Assembly (NCBI GenBank): GCA_003133265.1 | Contig: PKWQ01000083.1 | Span: 5,271-10,811 of the forward strand | DNA length: 5,541 bases | Source: Acetobacteraceae bacterium | Lineage (GTDB): Bacteria > Pseudomonadota > Alphaproteobacteria > Acetobacterales > Acetobacteraceae | Direction of reading: 5' to 3' | Shown: piece by piece, positions 1 through 4,874 of the stretch | Layout: the number at the start of each line of letters is the position of its first letter | Position numbering within the stretch: the stretch's first letter is position 1 | Position numbers and translations under genes: made by a program | Notes under the pieces: generated by a model | The model's database searches: none | The model's input: the letters and a program-made list of their open reading frames with translations, nothing else | Told to the model about the DNA's origin: nothing

Positions 1-770
1 CGAGCGATGGCGTGGTCCCACTCTTCCAGTATCAAGACGCCCGCGCCTTCGCCCATCACGAAGCCGTCGCGGTCCTTGTCCCAGGGGCGGGAGGCCTCGG
101 TCGGGCGGTCGTTGAAGGCGGTGGACAGGGCGCGCGCGGCGCAGAAGCCGGCGATGCCGATCAGGCAGACCGCGGCTTCCGCGCCGCCGGCCACCATCAC
201 GTCGGCGTCCCCCCACATGATCAGCCGGGCAGCGTCGCCGATCGCATGCACGCCGGTGGCGCAAGCCGTCACCACCGCGTGGTTCGGGCCCTTGAAGCCG
301 TATTTGATCGACAGATGGCCAGAGACGAGGTTGATCAGCGAGGCCGGGATAAAGAACGGCGACAGGCGCCGCGCCTTGCCCTCATGCACCTGCACGGCGG
401 CTTCCGCGATGGTCTGCAAGCCACCGATACCGGAGCCGATCATCACGCCGGTGGCGCAGCGATCTTCCTCGGTCTCGGGCTGCCAGCCGGAATCCTCCAC
501 CGCCTCGGTCGCGGCGACCAGGCCGAGATGGATGAACCGGTCCATCTTGCGTTGATCCTTGGTCGGGATCCATTCGTCGAGGTTGAGCTTACCCTCCGCC
601 CGTGTCCCCCGCGGGACTTGGCCGCCGACCTTGCATGTCAGCTGCTCGGTTTCGAAGGACTGGATTACGCCAATGCCGGATTCGCCTTCGATCAGGCGCT
701 TCCAGACATTCTCCACCCCGAGGCCCAGCGGGCTGGCAATGCCCATGCCGGTGACCACTACACGGCGCAT
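1..770 (-). CDS. fabF: 3-oxoacyl-ACP synthase II (beta-ketoacyl-ACP synthase), 3' end missing
   Basis: This is the condensing enzyme of type II fatty acid elongation. It adds two carbons from malonyl-ACP to an acyl-enzyme intermediate in the cytoplasm. The visible 256 residues, of a usual 410-420, begin MRRVVVTGMGIASPLG, a typical FabF N-terminus. They include KDQRKMDRFI (71-80), GSGIGG (112-117), SPFFIP (137-142), the nucleophile region VVTACATGVH with Cys170, and RPWDKDRDGFVMGEGAG near the break. The two catalytic His and the Lys of the Cys-His-His triad lie beyond the left edge and cannot be checked. The ATG at 770-768 is preceded by an AAGGG element about 9 nt away and begins at the family's normal position. 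It follows acpP by 28 nt on the same strand, the classic acpP-fabF pair, so the two are probably co-transcribed. FabB would be the alternative, but the sequence and the acpP neighbour favour FabF. Confidence 0.97.
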   Translation of the reverse strand, partial: MRRVVVTGMGIASPLGLGVENVWKRLIEGESGIGVIQSFETEQLTCKVGGQVPRGTRAEGKLNLDEWIPTKDQRKMDRFIHLGLVAATEAVEDSGWQPETEEDRCATGVMIGSGIGGLQTIAEAAVQVHEGKARRLSPFFIPASLINLVSGHLSIKYGFKGPNHAVVTACATGVHAIGDAARLIMWGDADVMVAGGAEAAVCLIGIAGFCAARALSTAFNDRPTEASRPWDKDRDGFVMGEGAGVLILEEWDHAIA

Positions 771-798
771 CGCCGCCAACCCTTTCGCGCCTGACCGC

Positions 799-1038
799 TC
801 AGGCCGCCTTCTGCTTCTCGATATAGTCGATCGCATCCTTCACGGTGGCGATCTTCTCGGCGGCGTCTTCCGGGATCTCGACGCTGAACGCCTCCTCGAA
901 GGCCATCACCAGCTCGACCGTGTCCAGGCTGTCCGCGCCCAGATCGTCGATGAAAGAAGCTTCTGCGGTCACCTTCGCCTCTTCGACGCCCAGGTGCTCC
1001 ACCACGATCTTCTTAACCTTGTCGGCGATCTCGCTCAT
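799..1038 (-). CDS. acpP: acyl carrier protein
   Basis: This is the small acidic carrier that holds growing acyl chains as thioesters on a 4'-phosphopantetheine arm and shuttles them between the fatty acid synthesis enzymes. The product is 79 residues, as usual for bacterial AcpP. It has the attachment motif DDLGADSLDTVE (31-42), with Ser37 as the phosphopantetheine site, followed by the acidic helix II/III region (VELVMAFEEAFSVEIPEDAAEKI in outline). The reading frame stays open upstream to an ATG at 1200. That extension is Arg/Pro/Gly-rich and unlike any ACP N-terminus, and MSEIADKVKK matches the family start, so I place the start at 1038. AGGAG lies upstream of it. acpP sits between fabG (205 nt upstream, with a structured gap) and fabF (28 nt downstream). 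The long gap and a candidate promoter suggest expression partly independent of fabDG, which fits the high ACP demand of cells. Confidence 0.98.
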   Translation of the reverse strand: MSEIADKVKKIVVEHLGVEEAKVTAEASFIDDLGADSLDTVELVMAFEEAFSVEIPEDAAEKIATVKDAIDYIEKQKAA

Positions 1039-1049
1039 CGGATCTGCAA

Positions 1050-1054
1050 CTCCT
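1050..1054 (-). promoter_or_regulatory. Shine-Dalgarno site supporting the acpP start
   Basis: On the minus strand AGGAG lies 11 nt before the ATG at 1038. The spacing is slightly long, but it supports the short, family-length start over the longer open frame that begins at 1200. Confidence 0.6.
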
Positions 1055-1065
1055 GCAAAAGGCCC

Positions 1066-1172
1066 TCCCCATGGGGACCAAGATTTTCGTCCGTATCTTC
1101 CCCCTCGCGGGGGCTCGTCTGTCCGCCGGGAAGTCCCGATGGTTGGAGCGACCCGCTCCGGACGAAGCTTCG
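1066..1172 (-). other. cluster of four dyad symmetries in the acpP leader
   Basis: The fabG-acpP gap (1039-1243, 205 nt) contains no convincing gene. Within it are four exact inverted repeats: TCCCCATGGGGA (1066-1077); a 5-bp C5/G5 stem (1100-1104 with 1109-1113) whose loop reads GCGA, a GNRA tetraloop, on the transcribed minus strand; a 6-bp stem GGAGCG/CGCTCC with a 3-nt loop (1145-1150 with 1154-1159); and the palindrome CGAAGCTTCG (1163-1172). If transcription starts near 1170, as the candidate promoter implies, most of these would fold in the acpP 5' untranslated region. The symmetry is read directly; any function in mRNA stability or translation control is inference. High GC makes short stems common by chance. 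Confidence 0.45.
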
Positions 1173-1175
1173 GGC

Positions 1176-1205
1176 CGCTTAGCATGGTTTTGTCACGCAC
1201 GCCAA
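1176..1205 (-). promoter_or_regulatory. candidate promoter for acpP-fabF
   Basis: On the minus strand TTGGCG (1205-1200) is followed after 18 nt by TAAGCG (1181-1176), within GCTAAGCG. This resembles the alphaproteobacterial housekeeping promoter described for Caulobacter (TTGACGS, then GCTANAWC), although the -10 half is only a partial match. Transcription would start near 1170 and leave a leader of about 130 nt before acpP. The placement in a long gap ahead of a highly expressed gene is what makes it credible. Confidence 0.4.
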
Positions 1206-1222
1206 CAGGCCGACAGGCCCAT

Positions 1223-1237
1223 ATCGCGCCGCGCGAT
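1223..1237 (-). terminator. hairpin just after fabG, possible weak terminator or mRNA end
   Basis: A perfect inverted repeat, ATCGCGC-C-GCGCGAT, starts 6 nt after the fabG stop codon on the minus strand. It can form a 6-bp GC-rich stem with a 3-nt loop. No T-run follows, so it is not a textbook intrinsic terminator. It could shield the 3' end of a fabDG message or act as a partial terminator between fabG and acpP. Direct repeats of ACAGGCC (1205-1211 and 1213-1219) lie next to it. Confidence 0.3.
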
Positions 1238-1243
1238 CGGCGT

Positions 1244-1981
1244 TCAGATCATGGCCATGCCGCCATTGACATGCAACGTGGCGCCAGTGATCCAGCCGGC
1301 CTCGTCGGACGCCAGATAGACGACCGCGCTAGCGATGTCGGCCGGCTGGCCCAGCCGGCCCAGCGGGATCGCCTCGCCGAGCCTGGCCCGCTGCGACTCG
1401 GACAGCGCGTTGGTCATCGGCGTCTCGATGAAGCCGGGGGCGACGATGTTCACTGTCACCCCGCGCGAGGCAACCTCCTGCGCCAGCGCCTTGGTCATGC
1501 CGACCAGCCCGGCCTTGGCGGCGGCGTAATTGGCCTGGCCGGGATTGCCGGTGGCCCCGACGATGGAGGAGATCGAGACGATCCGCCCGGCGCGCCGGCG
1601 CACCATGCCCCGGAGCGCGGCGCGGGCGAGGCGGAACGGCGCCGTCAGATCGACGTCCAGCACCGCCTGCCAGTCCTCGTCCTTCATGCGCAGCGCCAGC
1701 ATGTCGCGGGTGAAGCCGGCGTTGTTGACCAGGATATGCAGCGGCCCGGCGGCCGCCTCGGCGGCGGCGAGCAGGGCATCCGCCGCCGCCGGGTCCTTCA
1801 GGTCGGCCGGGCAGACATGCGCCCGCTCGCCCAGCTCCGCCGCCAGCGCCTCCAGCGCCGCGACTCGGGTGCCGGACAGCGCGACCGCTGCCCCCTGCGC
1901 GTGCAGCGCGCGCGCGATGGCGGCGCCGATACCGCCGGAAGCGCCGGTGACCAGCGCGGTCTTGCCGTCCAGCCTGAACAT
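1244..1981 (-). CDS. fabG: 3-oxoacyl-ACP reductase
   Basis: This is an NADPH-dependent short-chain dehydrogenase/reductase that reduces 3-ketoacyl-ACP to 3-hydroxyacyl-ACP, the first reduction of each elongation cycle. At 245 residues it has the family's usual length. The Rossmann glycine motif TGASGGIG is at 12-19 and NNAG at 86-89. The catalytic Ser is at SISS (Ser139 by alignment to E. coli Ser138), and NYAAAK gives Tyr152 and Lys156. PGFIETPMT follows (182-190), and the chain ends in the usual hydrophobic segment. The tetrad position that is Asn in E. coli FabG (in TNL) reads VDL here, so it is Asp111. The frame stays open upstream inside fabD, but MFRLDGKTALVTG is the family start, and GAAGGA lies 8 nt before that ATG, just after the fabD stop. 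The gene is 14 nt downstream of fabD and surely shares its transcript. Context with acpP and fabF favours FabG over other SDR reductases. Confidence 0.96.
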   Translation of the reverse strand: MFRLDGKTALVTGASGGIGAAIARALHAQGAAVALSGTRVAALEALAAELGERAHVCPADLKDPAAADALLAAAEAAAGPLHILVNNAGFTRDMLALRMKDEDWQAVLDVDLTAPFRLARAALRGMVRRRAGRIVSISSIVGATGNPGQANYAAAKAGLVGMTKALAQEVASRGVTVNIVAPGFIETPMTNALSESQRARLGEAIPLGRLGQPADIASAVVYLASDEAGWITGATLHVNGGMAMI

Positions 1982-1995
1982 CGGATGCGTCCTTC

Positions 1996-2964
1996 TCAGA
2001 GCGACTTCAGCATCGCCTCGATCTCCGCCGGGGTACCGGCGGAGACGGTGGCGGCGTCGGGGGCGATGCGCTTGATCAGACCGGTGAGCACCTTGCCCGC
2101 GCCCAGCTCGACGAAGCTGTCGATGCCCAGCGCGGTCATTGCCTGCACGCTCTCGCGCCAGCGCACGGTGGCGGTCACCTGCCGCACCAGACCATCGAGA
2201 ATCGCCGCCGGATCGGTCTCTTTCGCGGCCGAGACATTGGCGATCAGCGGCACCGACGGCGCGCGCGGCGGGGTGCGCCCGAACGCCTCGGCCATCACCT
2301 CGGCGGCGGGCGCCATCAGCGCGCAATGGAACGGGGCGGACACCGGCAGCAGCATGGCCCGGCGCACGCCGTGGGCCTTGGCCACCTCGATTGCCCGTTC
2401 CACCGCCGCGCGATGGCCGGAAATCACCACCTGTCCGCCGCCATTGTCGTTCGCCGGATCGACCACCTGACGCTCGCCGGTCTTGCTGTCCGGCACCGGG
2501 GCGGCCTCGGCGCAGATCGCCAGGGCCTGCTCCATCTCCACGCCGAGCAGGGCTGCCATGGCGCCTTCGCCGGGGGCGACGGCCTTCTGCATCGCCTGGC
2601 CGCGCAGCTTCAGCAGGCGCGCGGCATCGATAACGGAGAAGCTGCCGGCGGCGGCGAGCGCGCTGTATTCGCCGAGCGAGTGCCCGGCGACCAGCGTCGC
2701 CTTGCGCGCCAGGGTCAGGTTGCCTTCCTTTTCCAGCACCCGCAGCACGGCGAGCGACATCGCCATCAGCGCCGGCTGGGTGTTCTCGGTCAAAGTGAGC
2801 TCTTCGGCCGGGCCCTCGAACATCAGCTTGGAGAGCTTCTGCTTCAGGACCTCGTCCACCTCCTCGAAAATCTCGCGGGCGGGGGCGAAGGCGGCGGCAA
2901 GGTCTCGGCCCATGCCGACGGACTGGCTGCCTTGGCCCGGAAAGATGAACGCATGCACTGGCAT
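1996..2964 (-). CDS. fabD: malonyl-CoA:ACP transacylase
   Basis: This enzyme transfers malonyl from CoA to the phosphopantetheine of AcpP, supplying the extender unit for fatty acid synthesis in the cytoplasm. The product is 322 residues, slightly longer than E. coli FabD (309). It shows the N-terminal FPGQGSQ (8-14, oxyanion-hole Gln11), the nucleophile elbow GHSLGEYSAL with Ser96, the carboxylate-binding Arg121 in LRGQAMQ, and catalytic His213 in SAPFHCALM. Also present are LVRQ (259-262) and GAGKVLTGLIKRI near the end. About ten extra residues around 156-165, relative to E. coli, account for most of the length difference; they precede the conserved QVVISGH segment. The ATG at 2964-2962 is the canonical start (MPVHAFIFPGQGSQ) and is preceded by AGGGGA about 9 nt away. 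It is the first gene of the leftward fab cluster, facing the divergent ribosomal protein operon. Confidence 0.97.
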   Translation of the reverse strand: MPVHAFIFPGQGSQSVGMGRDLAAAFAPAREIFEEVDEVLKQKLSKLMFEGPAEELTLTENTQPALMAMSLAVLRVLEKEGNLTLARKATLVAGHSLGEYSALAAAGSFSVIDAARLLKLRGQAMQKAVAPGEGAMAALLGVEMEQALAICAEAAPVPDSKTGERQVVDPANDNGGGQVVISGHRAAVERAIEVAKAHGVRRAMLLPVSAPFHCALMAPAAEVMAEAFGRTPPRAPSVPLIANVSAAKETDPAAILDGLVRQVTATVRWRESVQAMTALGIDSFVELGAGKVLTGLIKRIAPDAATVSAGTPAEIEAMLKSL

Positions 2965-3035
2965 CGAATTGGGTCCCCTGAGGGAGGAGAGGGCTGGGGA
3001 AGGAGATGCGTGGCGAAAGGACGCTGTGGCGCGGC

Positions 3036-3064
3036 GGCGTAGCTTCCGCTCAACTCTCTGTCAA
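3036..3064 (-). promoter_or_regulatory. promoter for the fabD-fabG operon
   Basis: On the minus strand a perfect TTGACA (3064-3059) is followed after exactly 17 nt by TACGCC (3041-3036), inside GCTACGCC. Read as the Caulobacter-type housekeeping consensus, TTGACAG-N14-GCTACGCC matches TTGACGS / GCTANAWC at most positions. Transcription would start near 3029, giving a leader of about 65 nt before the fabD ATG. No better minus-strand candidate is seen in the gap. Confidence 0.6.
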
Positions 3065-3074
3065 TGGAGGCGGA

Positions 3075-3095
3075 CGGGCGCGGGACACTCGCCCG
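3075..3095. repeat. interrupted inverted repeat between the divergent promoters
   Basis: CGGGCG (3075-3080) and CGCCCG (3090-3095) form an exact 6-bp inverted repeat with a 9-nt spacer. It lies just upstream of the fab -35 element and overlaps the -35 of the candidate rpsF promoter. The position would suit an operator, but the half-sites are short and GC-only, so chance is possible. Confidence 0.35.
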
Positions 3096-3110
3096 GATGT
3101 ATAATATGGT
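3082..3110 (+). promoter_or_regulatory. candidate promoter for rpsF-rpsR-rplI
   Basis: GGGACA (3082-3087) and TATGGT (3105-3110) are 17 nt apart. A perfect TATAAT (3100-3105) lies in the same AT-rich patch but has no good -35 at normal spacing. This is the only AT-rich stretch in the gap. Transcription would begin roughly at 3112-3117, leaving a leader of about 160 nt before rpsF. A weaker alternative -10 is GCTATGCC at 3204-3211. Confidence 0.35.
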
Positions 3111-3179
3111 TGTTTGCGGGTTCCCGGGACTTCTCCGTTGCGTCCCACCCCGATTCGTGCTTGAAGCGCGCCCTTCCCT

Positions 3180-3205
3180 GCCGGGGCGACGGCACCGTCC
3201 CCGGC
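3180..3205 (+). promoter_or_regulatory. strong hairpin in the rpsF leader, candidate autoregulatory element
   Basis: GCCGGGG (3180-3186) pairs perfectly with CCCCGGC (3199-3205). A 2-nt CG bulge (3187-3188) follows, then an inner ACG/CGT stem and a GCAC loop. No T-run follows, so it is not an intrinsic terminator. Many bacteria carry a structured S6:S18-binding motif in the rpsF leader through which the two proteins repress their own operon. This hairpin is in the right place, and its apical strand reads CACCG, but I cannot confirm a match to that motif. Confidence 0.4.
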
Positions 3206-3277
3206 TATGCCCAGCATCCCATTGGGGGGTGTGACCCGAAACGGTCGTGGGCGGAGACAAGCCAGAGGGGTTACAGG

Positions 3278-3784
3278 ATGCCGCTATACGAATGCGTGCT
3301 GATAGCACGCAACGATGTCACGCAGCAGCAGGTCGAGTCCGTCGCCGACGGCATCGTCGCCAGCCTCGAAGCCGAGGGTGGCTCGGTCCCGAAGCGCGAA
3401 TATTGGGGTCTGCGTGGCCTGGCCTACCGGATCAAGAAGAACCGGAAGGGCCATTACATGCTGCTCGGCCTCGACGCCAAGCCAGCCTTCATCACCGAGA
3501 TGGAGCGCCAGCTGCGGCTCAACGAGGACATCCTGCGCTTCATGACCATCCGCGTCGAAGCGATCGAGGAAGCGCCGTCGGCGATTCTCTCGCGCAAGTC
3601 CGACGACCGGGAGCGTGGCTTCCGTGGACCCAAGCCCCCGGGCCGGTTCGAGAGCGGCCGCGGCGGCCGCCGTGGCGGCGAGGAAGGCCGTGAGGAATAC
3701 CGTGCCCGCGACGATTTCCATGGTCCGCGCGACGATTTCCGTGGTCCGCGCGACGAATTCAGCGCCCCCGGGATCGAGGAGTAA
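3278..3784 (+). CDS. rpsF: 30S ribosomal protein S6, with an extended Arg/Gly-rich repeat tail
   Basis: S6 binds the central domain of 16S rRNA in the small subunit as a heterodimer with S18, encoded next. The conserved S6 fold covers about residues 1-100: MPLYECVLIA, then REYWGLRGLAYRIKKNRKGHYM (40-61, in outline) and LNEDILRFMTIRVE (81-94). The rest of the 168-residue product is a charged, probably disordered tail. It has GRGGRRGG (127-134) and a short repeat RDDFHGP-RDDFRGP-RDEF (144-161), and it ends in Glu-Glu. E. coli S6 (about 131-135 aa) also ends in two Glu, which RimK extends with further glutamates; whether that happens here is unknown. The ATG is preceded by AGAGGGG at 7 nt. An open frame continues upstream across the gap into the region antisense to fabD, but it is not S6-like. 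It is the first gene of the rpsF-rpsR-rplI operon. Confidence 0.98.
   Translation: MPLYECVLIARNDVTQQQVESVADGIVASLEAEGGSVPKREYWGLRGLAYRIKKNRKGHYMLLGLDAKPAFITEMERQLRLNEDILRFMTIRVEAIEEAPSAILSRKSDDRERGFRGPKPPGRFESGRGGRRGGEEGREEYRARDDFHGPRDDFRGPRDEFSAPGIEE
3707..3760 (+). repeat. 21-bp in-frame tandem repeat in the rpsF tail
   Basis: A 21-bp unit beginning CGCGACGATTTCC is repeated at 3707 and 3728 with one difference (A3720 versus G3741). A partial third copy begins at 3749 and has diverged after CGCGACGA. It encodes RDDFHGP, RDDFRGP and RDEF. The near identity of the first two copies suggests a recent duplication by replication slippage. The copy number may vary between strains. Confidence 0.85.
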
Positions 3785-3790
3785 GCACAG

Positions 3791-4066
3791 ATGTCCGACA
3801 GCACAGACGTCAATCCCGCCGGCCGCCGTGCCGCCGTCGGCGCCCGCCGGCCGTTCTACCGCCGCCGCAAATCCTGCCCGTTCTCCGGCCCGAACGCGCC
3901 GAAGATCGACTATAAGGATGTGCGGCTGCTGTCGCGCTTCCTCTCGGAACGCGGCAAGATCGTGCCCAGCCGCATCACCGCGGTCTCGGCGAAGAAGCAG
4001 CGCGAACTGGCCAACGCAATCAAGCGCGCCCGGTTCCTGGCGCTGCTGCCCTATATTCTCGCGTAA
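3791..4066 (+). CDS. rpsR: 30S ribosomal protein S18
   Basis: S18 is the small-subunit protein that pairs with S6 on the platform of the 30S subunit. The product is 91 residues, with a basic N-terminal extension (GRRAAVGARRPFYRRRKSCPF in outline). The family core follows: CPFSG (29-33), IDYKDVRLLSRFLSERGKI (39-57), PSRITAVSAKKQR (59-71) and ELANAIKRARFLALLPY. S18 proteins are usually 75-90 residues, so this is at the long end. The start is 6 nt after the rpsF stop. Its Shine-Dalgarno GAGGAG overlaps the last codons of rpsF about 9 nt upstream, which suggests translational coupling. S6 and S18 are needed in equal amounts, in line with their adjacency. Only one CxxxC-type Cys is present, so this is the zinc-free form. 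Confidence 0.98.
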   Translation: MSDSTDVNPAGRRAAVGARRPFYRRRKSCPFSGPNAPKIDYKDVRLLSRFLSERGKIVPSRITAVSAKKQRELANAIKRARFLALLPYILA

Positions 4067-4078
4067 GGAGCAAGACCC

Positions 4079-4651
4079 ATGGCCGCCGTGGAATTGATCC
4101 TGCTCCAGCGCGTCGAGAAGCTGGGACAGATGGGCGATGTGGTGAAGGTTAAGCCGGGCTATGCCCGCAACTTCCTGCTGCCCGAGAAGAAGGCGATCCG
4201 CGCCAACAAGACGAACCTGGAGCGCTTCGAACAGCAGCGCGCCCAGCTGGAAGCGCAGAACCTGAAGCGCCGTGAGGAGGCCGAGCGGGTCGCCGAGCGC
4301 GTGGGGGGGCTGTCCGTCGTCGTCATCCGTCAGGCCGGCGAGTCCGGCAGCCTGTACGGGTCGGTGACGCCGCGCGACATCTCCGACGCCTGCACCGCCG
4401 CCGGGCTGACCGTGAACCGCCAGCAGGTGGTGCTGGAGCATCCGATCAAGCTGCTCGGACTGACCAAGGTCCGCGTGGTGCTGCATCCGGAAGTGTCCAT
4501 CACCGTCACCGCCAACGTCGCCCGCAGCCCCGAGGAGGCCGAGAAGCAGGCCCGCGGCGAGCGGGTCGGCCAGGCGGCCGAGGAAGAAGAAGCCGTCGAC
4601 GAGGCCGAGATGTTCGAGGCCGCGGGCGAGGGCGAGCAGCCTGACGTCTGA
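4079..4651 (+). CDS. rplI: 50S ribosomal protein L9
   Basis: L9 is an elongated large-subunit protein that binds 23S rRNA near the L1 stalk base and helps limit frameshifting. The N-terminal domain carries the family signature GQMGDVVKVKPGYARNFLLP (16-35). A long charged connecting helix follows (about 45-75), then the C-terminal domain to about 148 (GSLYGSVTPRDI at 90-101, HPIKLLGLTKVRV at 121-133). The 190-residue length exceeds the roughly 149 of E. coli because of an acidic, Ala/Glu-rich tail (about 150-190) such as many alphaproteobacterial L9 proteins carry. AAGGAG, which overlaps the rpsR stop, lies 8 nt before the ATG, and the gap from rpsR is 12 nt, so it shares that operon. In many relatives dnaB or a DUF2232 protein gene is found at this locus; neither is seen here. 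Confidence 0.98.
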   Translation: MAAVELILLQRVEKLGQMGDVVKVKPGYARNFLLPEKKAIRANKTNLERFEQQRAQLEAQNLKRREEAERVAERVGGLSVVVIRQAGESGSLYGSVTPRDISDACTAAGLTVNRQQVVLEHPIKLLGLTKVRVVLHPEVSITVTANVARSPEEAEKQARGERVGQAAEEEEAVDEAEMFEAAGEGEQPDV

Positions 4652-4674
4652 TCCGATGTGACCGGTTCGCGGCG

Positions 4675-4699
4675 GGGTCGGGGGTATTCCCCCCGATCC
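4675..4699 (+). terminator. GC hairpin after rplI, possible operon end
   Basis: The arm 4675-4684 (GGGTCGGGGG with one G-T wobble) pairs with 4690-4699 (CCCCCGATCC) around a 5-nt loop, giving a 10-bp stem 23 nt after the rplI stop. No T-run follows. It may terminate in the manner of high-GC organisms or protect the 3' end of the message; a Rho-dependent end cannot be excluded. Confidence 0.45.
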
Positions 4700-4720
4700 G
4701 GTCGCGGCCGATCGCCCGAC

Positions 4721-4751
4721 GCTAGGATTTTGGCGAGGCTAGGATTTTGGC
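4721..4751. repeat. perfect 14-bp direct repeat upstream of the cfa-like gene
   Basis: GCTAGGATTTTGGC occurs at 4721-4734 and again at 4738-4751, separated by GAG (period 17 bp). The unit is more AT-rich than its surroundings. It sits between the ribosomal operon's end and the candidate promoter of the next gene. It could be a tandem binding site for a regulator or a short local duplication; the sequence does not decide. Confidence 0.75.
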
Positions 4752-4752
4752 C

Positions 4753-4780
4753 GGCCCGCTGCCCACCCTGGGCGCGGGCC
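4753..4780 (+). terminator. second GC hairpin with a delayed T-run
   Basis: GGCCCGC (4753-4759) pairs with GCGGGCC (4774-4780). An inner GCCC/GGGC stem (4761-4764 with 4770-4773) extends it after a single bulged T, giving 11 bp in total with a 5-nt loop. A run of six T (4805-4810) follows, but 24 nt later, too far for a standard intrinsic terminator. It may still back up the first hairpin in ending rplI transcription before the next promoter. Confidence 0.4.
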
Positions 4781-4808
4781 GCCGGGCGTTGGGGACATGC
4801 GTTCTTTT

Positions 4809-4837
4809 TTGACGGCCCCGATTTATTTCATTAGGGT
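4809..4837 (+). promoter_or_regulatory. candidate promoter for the cfa-like gene
   Basis: TTGACG (4809-4814) at the end of a T-run is followed after 17 nt by TAGGGT (4832-4837). TTGACGG is a full match to the -35 half of the Caulobacter housekeeping consensus; the -10 half is poor. The spacer is AT-rich compared with the surroundings. Transcription would start near 4844, about 30 nt before the ATG at 4875. Confidence 0.45.
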
Positions 4838-4874
4838 TACCCGCAAGCTCGAATAGACCATATGGGGCTGGATA

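Larger units (their letters stand above)
2965..3277. other. divergent intergenic regulatory region (fabD / rpsF)
   Basis: This 313-nt stretch separates the starts of fabD (leftward) and rpsF (rightward) and holds no convincing gene. From left to right it contains a purine-rich tract next to fabD (2981-3005 on the plus strand), a good minus-strand promoter, a 21-bp interrupted inverted repeat, an AT-rich patch with TATAAT, and a palindrome TCCCGGGA (3122-3129). A strong GC hairpin (3180-3205) and short stems near the rpsF ribosome binding site (GGGT-GTG-ACCC at 3227-3237, or alternatively GACC/GGTC at 3233-3246) complete it. It must carry the promoters of both operons. Confidence 0.8.

Noticed and set aside
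12..794. Plus-strand open frame (260 codons) opposite fabF
   Set aside because: It is antisense to fabF, which has full family motifs including the active-site Cys; the His/Gly/Arg-rich translation looks like a shadow.
1039..1200. N-terminal extension of AcpP to the ATG at 1200
   Set aside because: The added 54 residues are Arg/Pro/Gly-rich, unlike any ACP, while MSEIADKVKK at 1038 is the family start and has an AGGAG upstream.
845..2470. Long plus-strand open frame (541 codons) across the acpP-fabG-fabD region
   Set aside because: It lies antisense to three clear genes, is low-complexity Arg/Ala/Gly/Pro-rich, and shows no family motif. It is what a GC-rich genome gives opposite real genes.
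3707..3760. The 21-bp repeats as a CRISPR array or mobile-element trace
   Set aside because: There are only two and a half adjacent copies with no spacers; they are in frame within rpsF and encode a regular peptide repeat.
3284..4486. Minus-strand open frame (400 codons) opposite rpsF, rpsR and rplI
   Set aside because: It runs antisense to three certain ribosomal protein genes, and its translation mirrors their codon bias with no recognisable domain.
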